From: Paracamarosporium sp. OC-R06-R3
Taxonomy: Eukaryota; Ascomycota; Dothideomycetes; Pleosporales; Didymosphaeriaceae
Direction: 5' to 3'
Length of the DNA: 64,000 bases
NCBI GenBank assembly: GCA_019828545.1
Contig: JACVRA010000073.1
Coordinates: 248,001 to 312,000 of the forward strand
Positions 34,052-45,944 of this stretch are shown here, in pieces. The translations under genes were made by a program, and so were the position numbers. The notes under the pieces were generated by a model. That model saw nothing but the letters and a program-made list of their open reading frames with translations, did not search any database and was not told where the DNA came from. How positions within the stretch are numbered: position 1 is the first letter of the stretch; every line of letters starts with the position of its first letter.

Positions 34052-36439
34052 TCACACGTCCACGCACCCGAGGTCCAATCCGCGCCTGTTGCGCTCTTCA
34101 GCGCCGCAAAGCACGCGGGCGTCGGCATCGAGGTCGGCCTCGAAGCCCCAGTCGACGCGCGCGTCGTCGTCGAAGGCGTCCTCGACGCCCGTGCTCACCC
34201 GCCTGGCGTTCCATCCGCCCGCCCGCTCGAGCTCGATGATGCCGCCGAGCCCAAAGTCGCTGTTCGCAATGAAGAGGCTCTGCCCGTCAGGCGTGAAGTC
34301 CACACCGCCCGTCTGTCCGAGGAAGTCAAAGGTTTGCTTGCTGTCGAAGGTCGTGGCGTTGATGATGGAGACGTAGTCGTCTGCTTCGGCGGAGACGAGG
34401 ACTCGCGGTCCGGAACCAACGGGCGAGAACTTGAGGACGCGCGGGATGGAAAGTTCGGAGGGTAGCAAGGCGAGGGGCTTCCAGAAGCGCGCGTCCCATA
34501 CGGCGATGGTGCCGTCTTGTGCGGCGGATGCGACGTGGATGCCATCGTCTGCCCAGGCGCAAGCGAAAGCGTCCCCGTTGTGCGCGCGCAATGTCTGGAG
34601 TACCTCGCCGGTTTCTGCGTTGGTGATCAATGTCTCGGGGAAGTCACCCGCAACCACACGTAACCGTCCGTCCGGGCTTGTCGCAGAGCAGTTGACTGCT
34701 GCTTTGAAGGGAAATTTGTATTTGAATGTGTTGGTAACGCAATCTAGGACCCGTAAATTATAATCATTTGAACATAGAACGGCTTGCGGCGTGTAGGTAG
34801 AGCGGCCGTTAAACAGATGGACGTGGTTCGTAATATACGACTTTGTATCTGGTGCCCAGTCGCGGATCACGTTCAAAGAAGCATGCGGTCCATCGTCAGA
34901 GGCAAGATCCACCACAGCGTATTCGCCATCGAAACCTCCACCGATCAAGACGTCGTCCATAGCAGCCAGTGTGGTAATCATGCACGTGTTGCCGTTAACG
35001 GTATGCTTGGTCGTATCAACAATAGCCCGCGCATCGGATCCTGATGCGTCCGTTTTGAATATGCCTTTGAAGCGTTTCGCGTAATATATGTCTTGTCGTG
35101 AAGTAGCAGCCATCATGTTGCGGAGTTGAAAGTGCGGTCCCCACGGTCGATGTCGTTTGTCCATCTTCCGAAAGGAGAAGAAGTTCTCATTGTTGGGTAT
35201 TGGAAGAGGCCGTTGGCCGTATTGCCACATGGCCTTGTGCAGTCTAGCCCTCTCCATTGATGTCCTCTTGGAACGGAATTCACGCCGCGGCATACGCTTC
35301 GACCAGACTACCCCTTGATAGTCGCGCTCCTCTCCTCCCAGATCATCTCGAGTGATGACCGAAAGATGATTGCCATCGGACTCTTCCAAACCCATCATGA
35401 CCTCTTTCTGAGACAGGGCCTGAAAATAGAATAGGTGCGGGCTCATGAAAGCGGTGTTGTCCTGCAAGTTGAGGTGATCTTCGTAGGCGTGAGCCATGTA
35501 CTCCTCGAGATGAGTGTGCATCAAGGGTCCGGTGCTGTCTGCGAGATTGTTCGCAGGAAAGGGGTCCGGTACGGGCGGGAGGATAGTAACCGGCGGTGGT
35601 GGATCCTGATCCATGGAAAATGCTTCGAGCGCCGCAGCGTGGTGATCGAGGGCCGTGTGTGGTGAGTACGACTGAAGACTGTTTAGGGCGCTCAAGCTGG
35701 TTGGGGGTATCGGGGGGTCCTCAAATTCGACAGCGTACATGAAGTCGGTTATACCTGGGGGAAGCGTTGGGACAGCAAACGCGGCTTGCGGAGCTGTTTG
35801 TGTTTGGAACGGTTCGTAACCATGGTTCTGTGGCGGTTCCGGGGCCTCATGCAGCGTAATACCACCCTCATCTTCATAACCTTGGTCGCTGTCGTCCTGG
35901 AACTCGTTCTCGGCATGGCTCGTGGACGGTCTGCTGTCAGAAAGCGCGGCCAGTGTCTCAGCAGCAGACATTTCGTATTGCGTGTAGGGTGCAGGATGTG
36001 CCGTGTTCGCAGTCGCCGAGGCCAGTGCATTGAAGGAAGGCAGGACGACGTAGGCCGTGTTCTGGTGGGTCGGAGGAAGCTCGCTCTGTCCGGATGGCCC
36101 TGGGCTGGCCATGGCTACCTGCCCGACCATGCGACGGGCGGGATCTGCGACGTTCCCTGGCAGGATGGGTGGAGAGGGTCGAGGCTGGCGTATGGGCGCG
36201 AGTCTGGGTGGTGAGCGCGGCTGCCGCAGTAATGCGTGGGGGAAGGCGCGGTCATGCACGGCGGCGGCGGGATCGGGAGGCGCAAGGCAGGACGAGGTGG
36301 GCAGCGTCCTGCGCGCGCTGGGTGGTGCTCTGGCGGTGGCTACGACATGCGAAGGTGCGTCTTGGTGCGTGGTATTGGATGAGTCGGCGGGCTGGCAGCG
36401 GGAGATGTGGGGGCAGCGGCTGTCTTGGTGCGCCAGCAT
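34052..36439 (-). CDS. WD40-repeat protein, conserved fungal type
   Basis: One exon; the longest ATG frame gives 795 aa. Residues ~380 onward carry a conserved fungal block (DYQGVVWSKRMPRREFRSKR, RHRPWGPHFQLRNMM) followed by WD40 blades, e.g. HNGDAFACAWADDGIHVASAAQDGTIAVWDAR. It resembles the uncharacterised WD protein group that includes fission yeast C2A9.03. The WD propeller suggests a scaffold; no enzyme motif is present. The first ~103 residues are Pro/Arg/Ala rich, overlap GC-rich shadow frames and look unconserved, so Met104 (36130) or a later Met may be the real start. The nearest neighbour on the same strand is the chitin synthase, 5.1 kb upstream. Confidence 0.78.
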   Translation of the reverse strand: MLAHQDSRCPHISRCQPADSSNTTHQDAPSHVVATARAPPSARRTLPTSSCLAPPDPAAAVHDRAFPHALLRQPRSPPRLAPIRQPRPSPPILPGNVADPARRMVGQVAMASPGPSGQSELPPTHQNTAYVVLPSFNALASATANTAHPAPYTQYEMSAAETLAALSDSRPSTSHAENEFQDDSDQGYEDEGGITLHEAPEPPQNHGYEPFQTQTAPQAAFAVPTLPPGITDFMYAVEFEDPPIPPTSLSALNSLQSYSPHTALDHHAAALEAFSMDQDPPPPVTILPPVPDPFPANNLADSTGPLMHTHLEEYMAHAYEDHLNLQDNTAFMSPHLFYFQALSQKEVMMGLEESDGNHLSVITRDDLGGEERDYQGVVWSKRMPRREFRSKRTSMERARLHKAMWQYGQRPLPIPNNENFFSFRKMDKRHRPWGPHFQLRNMMAATSRQDIYYAKRFKGIFKTDASGSDARAIVDTTKHTVNGNTCMITTLAAMDDVLIGGGFDGEYAVVDLASDDGPHASLNVIRDWAPDTKSYITNHVHLFNGRSTYTPQAVLCSNDYNLRVLDCVTNTFKYKFPFKAAVNCSATSPDGRLRVVAGDFPETLITNAETGEVLQTLRAHNGDAFACAWADDGIHVASAAQDGTIAVWDARFWKPLALLPSELSIPRVLKFSPVGSGPRVLVSAEADDYVSIINATTFDSKQTFDFLGQTGGVDFTPDGQSLFIANSDFGLGGIIELERAGGWNARRVSTGVEDAFDDDARVDWGFEADLDADARVLCGAEERNRRGLDLGCVDV

Positions 36440-36762
36440 GCACGTCCGGAAGTTGAGCGACTATCGAGGCGCAGCGATGACGGCGGCAATATTGGACAGG
36501 CCGTCGGTTTCATCGAGTGTCGTTGCGGGCTCCTTGCCTCGGGGCCATGGGGCCATGGGACGTGTAGCGGGCGTCGAGGGGAGGTGGTCCAGATGGGGCT
36601 GCCGAGGCCGTGGCGAAAGCGGGAGAGCGGCTGCTAGCACACGTCAAACGGAGCGGTGCGGCGATGAGGTGAGAGAGACGACGGAACCGGGTGTCTGCAG
36701 GCGGGCGGCGGTGCGCGCTCGAAAGCGGCACTGCGGGCTGTGGGCTGCTGCTGCGGGCTGCG

Positions 36763-36797
<35 letters not shown>

Positions 36798-37765
36798 GAC
36801 GCACCCGCGGGCCCTGGACAGGCGGGCGGCGGAGGCACGCGCAGGCTAGGCCATGCGGACGGGAGCAGCGTGCGCAGACGGCTAGTGCGACGATGCAAAG
36901 GGATTTGTTTGCACGGCGCAACGAGCATCGCGCACGAGAAGCGGGGGGCCATCCATCCATCCTCCCTCGCTGGCGCTACACAGGCACAGCGACACATGGC
37001 AGTGCGCCCACGGCCGTTTTGGCTCTCTGCCAATTCACTCGACCCAACCCCGCCGCCCAACCGCCCCCTTCGGACCGCCCGCATCCCCACAACACATGGC
37101 ACGCCTGCTCGCACTCCAAGACCCTTCCTCCACCCTTTCCGTCCCCGTGCGTGCCACCCCGTCTGACTGGGCCCTGACTGGGCCACGACTGTGCCTGCGT
37201 AACCTCTCCGCAGCGCCGCCGCCTCGAGAAGCGATCCGTCACGTCCCCTTTGGGCCAGAACCGCAGCTGTCGGGCTCAAACCGTGTCACGAGCCTGCCGC
37301 GAAGAGGCCTCTTCGCCGACCCTCTGTGCAACTCCAAACGCACTGCTCAGCCGAGCTCCCCGTATCCGAGCCCTCACCGCTGCCGTCCCCTCTCCCTTCG
37401 CAAGCGAGCCACGGATCCGACATGTCGTCCACCCTAAAGAGACACCCACTGACAGGCACAGCAGAAGCGACATCCATCCAACGCTCGTGAGAACAATATG
37501 AGTAATTACTACTATGACTAAAGACCACATGGCCACTATACATGCCACGTCTTGCCCGTTGCAACATTTACATGCCCACAAGGAATAAGCTACCAATAAA
37601 ACATAAAAAGGCCCGAGACCAATCCATAACGCTCCACGAGAATGCACAAACCCTGGCCATGCGCTAACGATACAATGCTCTCGACGTAGCACAAGCAGGA
37701 ACCCCAGTCGTGTCTTTTTCGCCGTTTGATGTCTTTCCCTCACTATCGGGTCCTTCCAAGGAAAT
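36440..37765. other. Intergenic, GC-rich
   Basis: 1.3 kb upstream of the WD40 gene and downstream of the chitin synthase. High GC produces long overlapping frames on both strands (36057-37166 plus, 36644-37279 minus); none has family content. Confidence 0.5.
36764..36796 (+). repeat. Trinucleotide repeat (GCT)11
   Basis: 33 bp of perfect GCT in the upstream region of the WD40 gene, preceded by imperfect copies from about 36737. Confidence 0.95.
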
Positions 37766-40700
37766 CTAATTGTCATAGTACGATTCGTACCCGTGCTGCG
37801 ATGCCGCTTGAGGCATGGGCGGCGGCCATCCACCAGATGTCGTGGATTGCTGCGACCACCCGCCGCCGGTCGGAGTCTTAAGTCTTCGCTCTGCATACGT
37901 CCCAACGTCAGTGAATGAACACGCATTGTCCTGTCCAGAGTGCTTACCTGCTTCGAAATCGTGCCATCGCTTCATCGTAATCTTGCTGCTGTCAAACTCG
38001 CCCTCGTATTCCAGGCCTGCCTTCTTCGTCTTCTCGCCTGCTGTCTTGCGTGTATCACCCCAGCTGAAGTCGTCAAACTTCCAGTAAGCGTACGTAGGCA
38101 ATATGAAATTCCACACGGGCAGCGACAGTAAGTAGACAAACATCCACGCCACGTAAGACCATCGGTGGGCAGTGATCACAATGAGGACGGCAGGCAGACC
38201 CAAAATAAGGGCAAGTAGCACGAGCGGAATGACAGGCGCCGCGGTATGTAACACGGCCGCCTTGATGGAGATGGCAACTTTACAAGGTCAGCACGTTGTA
38301 CCCTTTGTGTGGAAACGGACGACTTACTCAGGTAGAAAGTAAAGGCAATAGCGGCGGGCAGTACCAGTGTACCGACCAGCTCAATGAAGACGACGAACTG
38401 CATGCTGAAGCAGAAGGTACCGCATAGATCTCGCACAAGCACCAACTCCATCAGATTGTGGACCGTACTATTGATCCATCGCCTTCGCTGCGACAGAAGC
38501 ACCTTGAACTGATCCGGTACCGTGGTCTTGCAGACGGCCTGTGGCACAAAGACTTGCTTGCGCTTCGGGAACGTCTTAAGCATCAGCGTTGATAGGTACC
38601 GATCCTCACCGAGCAACAGCAGGTTCTTCTTGTGCAACGTGTCAACCACATTCTCGGAATAATGCTCGACAACATCCGGGTTAGCAAGGATAGGGACCCA
38701 GTAGTTTTGCCCGCCTTTGGGTGCCTTAATACGGTACATGCAGAAGCATCCCGGGAGACAGGTAACACCACCAAATACAGATTCAAACGATTTGGACAGG
38801 TGATGAGAGATGAAGTATTCGAAAACCTGGATCATCGACACCCACGAATCTCGCTTGTTGGCAATCTTGGTCTCACCACAGAGACCCATAATCTCTGGGT
38901 CCTTGACCATGGCAGAGATCATGTGCGTCAAAGAGTCTGGGAAAACTTTCGTATCAGCGTCGACCATGAGTACGATTTCGTAGAAGTCGGGAGAAATGCC
39001 GGTGATTTTCCAGATGCCGTTGAACATTTCAAATTCGAGTTCCGTCATACGCTCGTCAAACATGACCTTTTGCAGGAACGACATGAGGATGATCTGACTG
39101 TCTCGCTTTCCACGGTTACCGGGTTTCGAGTTCTTTTTCTCGTCAGGAGTTCCGCACTTCACCACGACCATCATTGGGACACGCTGCTGCTTTTCGATGG
39201 GGATGCGCGTGTTCTCGCCGTAGTCATAAAATCCAGAGTAGACCTTTGCCATATTGTGGCGCTTGGAACCGCTTGCGACAGCGACATACGAGAAAGGCGT
39301 AACTTCGTGGGGTAGCACTGCGTGATCTTTCATCATACCAAGAGTGATTTCAGGCGTAGTCAAGTCCTCACCAGCACCCTTGATCATACCGTCGCAAATG
39401 ACCAGAATCAATTTGTGGCTGTTTGGATAATCAGTAGTGGCGATGGAATCGAGCGTAGTTCGTAGACCTTCCGCTCCTTCGGAGTAGGCTGTCACCAAGC
39501 AAATGGAGTGGGCCAACGGGTAACCAAAAGGCTGCCACTCTGGCGGTGGTTGAGGTACAACAGCTTCGTGGATGAAGCCAGCAGGTCCGGGACCATCATC
39601 ACCATAAGTGCTTGAGCGATATTGTTCAGTTCCAGAAAGCATGAGGCTAGATCGGCTTCCGGGTGCTTTCATGTCCATCGGCAATGTTCCCTGACTGGCG
39701 TTTAGCTGTTTGTACAATCCACTGCCGCCATAGCTTGACAGAACGCGCGAAGCACTTTGGCTCGTCATCGTTGTAGGCGGTGCGCGGGTCTTGACACTTT
39801 TCTCCATAGAGTAGGGACTGGTGAACCTGGAAGTAGATGGCAGAATGCTACCGCGCTTGCTGCTCCTGTCAGGACCGGCGGGGTCCATCAACCTTGGTGG
39901 TGGACGGTAAATGTCGTCGCTCCATTCTTCGATCTGTTTCTTCCGCTCTTTCGAATCAACACTCCCGAGAGAAGTCTTGGTTGCGCCGAACCGTCTGCAA
40001 ATGAACCATTGGAAAGCCAAGGCCAGGACGAACTTGGCGGAAACGATGGCGAGAATAAAAACCAACGAGACATAAAGCACGACCTTGGAGGCAATGCAAC
40101 CAATGCTCTCCGTGTCAATGGACCCAACCTTGACAATCTGAGTCAAACATTTAGCGAGCTGTTTGTCAGCGCTGGAAGAGAATGCGCGGGTCACATCCAC
40201 TCCCTTCACTGCGGGATTGGTTCGGAGCTTCTCAAAGCTGTCGGGCACGGTAACTTGGGAAGTGTTGAACCATTGAAGCAGGTCCAAATCCAACACATCG
40301 CCACCCCATACCATGAGGTTGCGAGTGCTGTTCTTGATGTCATCCCAGGTGAAGTATACATCTCCAGCGCTATTAAGGCCGTAAAAGGCCGATCGACCTT
40401 CGGACGAGGTGTGACATTGGTATCCAAGATAGCGGCCAACGGTCTGGTTGGGCTTGGTAGAGCCATCCTGGTTGAACGTGTTGCAGGGGAAATACCACGC
40501 CAAATCGCCGTTCGCATTAGTCGGTACATCTGAGCCAGGTGCCAAATTGATAAGCCCTTTGCAAGCGCCGTTCACGTTCTGGAACAAAAAGCTTGCGTCT
40601 TGTCCTCCGTGTTTTTCCGGCAGGTCGAACAGGACGTTTTGCCCTTGTACAATACCAAACGCTCTTGGATGATGCGAGTTCAGAAGGTTGTAAGCCTTGC

Positions 40701-41547
40701 CGTGGATGATCAAATAACCCAGGTCCACCTTGTTAACCTGTAGGCGCTCACCACCTCCAGCTGGGCAGACGGTCTCGGTAAAACCGAATGTAAGGTAACC
40801 AACAATAGTCATGATGATAAGAATGATGCTGCACAGTCCCATCTTCTCTCTCCACGCACGTTGTTGGGCCTTCTGAACCTTTCCGAAGCATTTCAGGACC
40901 ATATCGGGGCACCAAAAGGTAATAATGGCACAGTACACGTTCCACAAGCTCGGTGGCCGCATGGCATCCCTCTCTTTTTGACGCTGCCTCTCGAGCTTCT
41001 CCGAAGTCTTAGTCCGGGTCAGCCGTCGCTTCGGGCGCGCATCGTCGTCATCTAGAGGAGCGTCCTTGTCGTTGTAGCCTCCGCCCGAGGCATTTCGAAG
41101 GTGCGGGGGCTTCAGATCGGTGCTCTCGGAGCTCACGGTCTCGGACTCGGGATACTCCTCCCTGCTCTCTCTGATGGGGTCGTTGCCGGTCGTGGAGGGG
41201 TGGACGGTCATCTTCTGCGCATGCTTTCGGTAGTGGTAGTTTGGGTGATTCTCGTCGATGCGTTGACGCTCGGGACGGACAAGGCTGCGCTTTCGGCCCA
41301 GCTCGACTGAGCGGGAGCCGTGAGGTGCAGCCATCATGGGGTCGCGGTCCATGGGCACGGGCGTGCCCGGCGACGGCAGCGGTCGTGTGGAGAGCGAGTA
41401 GGTTCCCGTCTTGGTCGGAGTGCGTTCATGCGATCGTGTGTTCTCTAGGTCGGACGTGCGGCGGCGTCGCGAGGATGTGTTCTCTCGAAAGACATGTCGC
41501 TGATCCCGCCGAGGCGACGAGGCGTCGGGACGCTGAGGCAGAGACAT
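37766..41547 (-). CDS. CHS3: Chitin synthase, class IV
   Basis: Minus-strand exons 41547-38328, 38277-37948 and 37890-37766 give 1224 aa, the usual size of the class. The start is the ATG at 41547; the longer frame to 41580 begins with GTG. Order: basic/Ser-rich N-terminus, two membrane segments around residues ~205-270, a cytochrome-b5-like region ([14 protein letters not shown]), a third membrane segment, then the GT2 catalytic domain with [14 protein letters not shown] donor site, LGEDRYL (E981-D982) and QRRRW (1020-1024), and C-terminal membrane helices. The enzyme makes chitin from UDP-GlcNAc at the plasma membrane and is the orthologue type of yeast Chs3. The second intron is 57 nt and stop-free, but splicing gives HDFEA-ERRLK as in the family. 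A Skt5/Chs4-type activator lies upstream, divergent. Confidence 0.95.
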
Positions 41548-43826
41548 GGCATGCAGCTGCGGAATGCGTCTGCGTGGCACGAGGCCAGCGAGCTAGGCGA
41601 GGCCGCACCGAACGATAGGCCCGAGGCGCTCAGCTGCTCGCGATTGTGGTGAAGAATAAGGCTGAGCTGGTGGAGTGAGGGACGGGGTGATGCGAGGGGC
41701 GCCGGTGTCCTCGGATGGGGAGGGAGACGGCAGCGGGACTTTGCAGTTCAGCGAGCGACGGCAAAATGCATACAGCGTATGCGGAAAGAGCGATACACCA
41801 GGTCAAACGAGCGACAAAACAACCTCCAGGCTGGGGTTGCAGTGGGAACCACAGCGGGCGGCGATGGACAGGAGTGCCCCTGATCGAGGCCCGCACACGA
41901 GCGAATCGTACGCCGCCCCGGCGAAGGATGCCGCTCAGACCGTCTATTTACAGGTTGCTCCAGAGACGGCTAGGATGGTGGCGCCCAGCGAGGCTTCTTT
42001 CTTGCGCGTGCGTCGGAGAGGAGTGCGGCCTTTTAGATCTTGCTTGACGGACGCGGCGATTGCGTGCATGTATCGCGTGCAGCATCATGGTCTCGTCTCA
42101 GAGCGCTGGTGCGCGAGTTGGGTGCCTCTTCCACGTGCTTCACGGCGAGTACTCCGGTACCACAGCACGATGCACCACCACACACGCTTCGGGTTAGCAG
42201 CCGGCTAGGCAGGGAAGATCCCCATTGAGTGATGTGAAACCACGTCTGGACATTGTCATTTCCAGCTATCTCCCAAATAAGCCTGATGCTCTGCCTGCGA
42301 TGCGTCATCTACTAGGTCTGTCGTCGTATGGGCAACCGTATCAGCGCCCTCAATGCACACAATAGTGTTGTGGTTAATTGAACGCATCTGTAAGCACGCT
42401 GGAGGTTTGAGCAATCATCATCGTCATCGGCAATGGTTCGCACGCAACACGAGGCTCTACAAAGGAGCTGCCACATGTCGGGCGAACAGCTTCCATTGGC
42501 AGCCTGCAGTTAGCTCATCCATGCAGCGACCTATGGGACCCCGGCCAGCTTAATTCTACGACGCTTCACACCTCGCGTTGCACCCCGTATTGCCATGCCG
42601 TTTCGCTACTCGACCGTGCTGATTTGTGCCTGTCACCAGGCTGCCAACCGGCGGCTACCTGTGGATACCTGCCAGACGTAACTTGTACCGGGCTTCGTCT
42701 TGAGTGAAACGCAATGTCTAGTAGTCCGCATGAATGGCTAAACTGATCGTGCCGTCCCAGATTGACGACGAGACTAGGTCGCATCCCCGCTGAAGACGAA
42801 CTTCTGCCAGCTTTCCGGCATGGAAACTTGAAGCTGGAGCGGAGAGGCTTGCATTCCTCGCGGCCGTCTGACCAGCATCCAAGGGGATTGGTTCCTCGCA
42901 GCGCACAAGTTGGCCCCATCACCGACCGTCGGCGGTGACGACAGCAGTCCAGAGAGATGGCGAGATGCACAGCGCTTGCCTCTTGCGCTCTGTCTCAAGC
43001 TCAGTCCACCGCTCCCCCATCCGCAGTCCATATAAACTGCGCCGCCTGCTTGCTCCCGCAAGATTGCTCCTCAGGGTCTCAGCCGCCTTGAGTCAGTGCG
43101 CGTACGTAATTAACGGTGCGACGTGCCTTCTTTCGACCACCAACGCTTCCATTTTGTTTCCGACGCACGCGGTTGTTGCAGTCTGACTGTTGGACCGCTG
43201 CCGAACCCACGCCGGGCGGATCCGGGTCAGGATTCGCTCATCGACAGCAACAGAAGACTTCCAAAAGGGGATGCACAAGTAGCTGGCCTCGACCGAATAC
43301 GGGGTGCCGGTATTGCCTTAAGTATTGGAACCTACGCACCTTTGTGGGGTCAAAGGGTAGCGCGCCAGAACCCTGCATCAGCAGTGGCAACGTGCGCCAG
43401 AGCTGCGCTATTTCGGTCATTTGGGCGTGCAAAAGAAAAAAAGGCGTCGTTTGGTGTCGAGTCGTCCACTACTGCGAACCCTGCCGGAAGCTCCGTCCTG
43501 CCGCGCTCCGTCCGTCGTGAGTTCCTTCCCATTCCTGTGCAGATCATCCTGAAGCTCTCCCACTGCTTCTGCCCGCCCGCCGCATCCTCCCCACCAGTTT
43601 TTGTGTACCCGACCCACCGCTAATGTTTGCTCTCAGCTGATTTTGCGCGCCTCATTTGCGCTTTGTCGTCTTATCTATCCTGACTCTCGTGGGTCCCTCG
43701 AGTGGGCTACCCTCGGCCGTTCTTGTAACCCCGCCGTCCGCGTGCTGCGAGTCAGGGCAGCAGCCCTAGAGGCAGGCACCTCTCCCACAACCGCAGCAAC
43801 CCCTCGAAACCGCTTCCCACGAGTCC
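41548..43826. other. Divergent intergenic region of chitin synthase and its putative activator
   Basis: 2.28 kb between the two start codons. It must carry both promoters and long leaders; frames on either strand lack conserved content. A pyrimidine-rich stretch precedes the activator start. Confidence 0.5.
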
Positions 43827-45944
43827 ATGGCCATGGCTGATGCTGTTCCTGCTGCTCCGACGAGAGCATTGCCCCCAATCCCGAACGATGCCTCGACCGG
43901 ACGACCCGACAGCTCCTTCGAAACGAGGCGGTCGAGTCGCTCCAGCACCGACAGTCGCACATACTCCCTGAGACGGAAGCCTGTACCTGGTGCCACGCCG
44001 TCTGGTATCCCATCCTTCAGTATCGATGAGCATGACGACACGGTAGCGGGCGCTCGACAATCGACGCAGTCCGGGTCATCGCTGGCTCCTAGCTCCACCG
44101 GCCATTCGAGAACACCTTCGAGGGAAACGCCCGATATGGCGGCAGAGGGCGTCGATCCCGTAACGCGGGACATTCCTATCCGGCAACTGAATATCAGTGA
44201 CAACTCATACAACGCAAGATATTCGTCCGTGGCAGAAATGGACGTTGCAAACACACAGGACGAAGCCGACCCGTCCAGGTATACTCCCGACTATACCTAC
44301 GACGAACCTGAATCCCAGCCTACGTATCAAATGCCACCTCCACGCCAGTCGTCCATGCCGCGCGGTGTGGTCTATTCTCCGGATGCCGGATCGCAGCACT
44401 CGTCCCAGAGCGACAACGGCGGGCAGCCAAACAACTTCAATTTTGGTTTCGAATCAAACTCACCTCTGCAGGTACCCAACACATCGCTTCCGCGTCCCAA
44501 CTCTGCATACACGCTAGGATCCGAGCTCAATGCTCAAAATCGCCATTCACCACGATTATCGGTGGGAGGGGGTGGCTCGGGGTCCCCAACCTCCAATGGC
44601 CCTCCCGGCACCTACGCTCGGCAGCTGTCAGGCAGTCGTAGATCACCAGATAACAGACCAGTGTCGTACGTCGACCTCTTGAACTTGCCATACAACCAGC
44701 AGATTGCACCTGCTGGGAACCTAGGAAATGCGCAGCTTCGCGGTGCTGTGGGTGCGAATGCATCGCTCCTGGACTCAAAAAAGACACTTGACATGTATAG
44801 AGCGAACGTGAAAAAGACTCAAGACAGCGCAGTGCAATACGAATTTGCCCTGTTTATGGTTCAGGTCGCGCGTGAAATCATGGCTGCAGACCCCTCTACG
44901 GATGACCAGGGGCTGTCACCTCCGGAGATGCTCCGAGAGGCACGGCAAATCCTCCAGAAACTTGCAGATCGCAGTTATCCGTTCGCGCAGTATTACCTTG
45001 CAGATGGTTACGCATCCGGCTTGTTCAATAAAGATAAACCTGATTATGATCGCGCCTTTCCCCTCTTTGTGGCTGCTAGCAAGCACGGGCATGCAGAGTC
45101 GGGGTATCGTGCAGCGCTTTGTTACGAGTTCGGGTGGGGGTGCCGGAAAGACTATGCCAAGGCTGCGCAGTTCTATCGCGCTGCGGCGTCGAAAAACCAC
45201 CCTGGTGCTGCTGCTCGCCTGGGGAAGGCCTGCCTGACGGGAGACATGGGTCTAATAAACAAGTACCGTGAGGGAGTGAAGTGGCTCAAACGAGCAACCG
45301 AGTCAGCCGACCATCAGTACAACAATGCTCCGTATGAATTGGGCCTACTGCATGAGACGGGCTTTGGCGACGACATCTTCAAGGATGAGGTATATGCGGT
45401 CCAGTTGTTCACGCAGGCCGCAGAGCTTGGGCATGCACAAGCTGCGTTGAGGTTGGGTGAATGCTACGAGCATGGCCAGCTCCGCTGCCCCAAGGATGCC
45501 GCGCTTTCAGTACACTACTACAATTGTGCTGCGCAAGCCGACATTCCTGAAGCGATGATGAACCTATGCGCGTGGTATATGGTCGGCGCCGAGCCCGTGC
45601 TGGAAAAGGATGAAAACGAGGCGTACGAGTGGGCCAAAAGAGCAGCAGAGCACGGTATGGCAGCAGATTTTCTTTCTTCTGTATGACAACTAACCTGTCC
45701 AGGTCTTCCAAAAGCTGAATATGCTTGTGGGTACTTCACGGAAATGGGCATTGGGTGCCGCCGTGACCCCCTCGAAGCAAACGTGTGGTACGTCAAAGCA
45801 GCCGACCACGGCGACGAAAGAGCCAAACAGCGGCTTGCCATCATCCAGGCCGCTGCCTCGGGGCAATCGCATCTTCAGGCAAACGACAAAAACAGCAAAC
45901 TCAAAAAAGGTGGCAAGGACGACAAGGACTGCTTGGTTATGTGA
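43827..45944 (+). CDS. SKT5: Sel1-repeat protein, Skt5/Chs4-type chitin synthase activator, prenylated
   Basis: Exons 43827-45654 and 45703-45944 (48-nt intron, CTAAC branch) give 689 aa. The first ~300 residues are Ser/Pro/Gln rich and disordered. From ~residue 340 to 665 a series of Sel1-type TPR-like repeats is visible (AQYYLADGYASGLF, AESGYRAALCYEFGWGC, AAARLGKACLTGD, AQAALRLGECYEHG, AEYACGYFTEMGIGC). The C-terminus is KKGGKDDKDCLVM, a CaaX box like the CVIM of yeast Skt5, predicting farnesylation and membrane attachment. In yeast this protein binds and activates Chs3, and the class IV chitin synthase is here the divergent neighbour. The family assignment is firm; which paralogue it represents is not provable from one window. 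Confidence 0.87.

Noticed and set aside
36057..37279. Long frames on both strands (369 and 211 codons) upstream of the WD40 gene
   Set aside because: They overlap each other, arise from GC-rich triplet repeats including the GCT tract, and contain no family sequence.
37276..37926. 216-codon minus frame downstream of the chitin synthase
   Set aside because: It overlaps the chitin synthase terminal exon in another frame, starts within it and has no conserved content.
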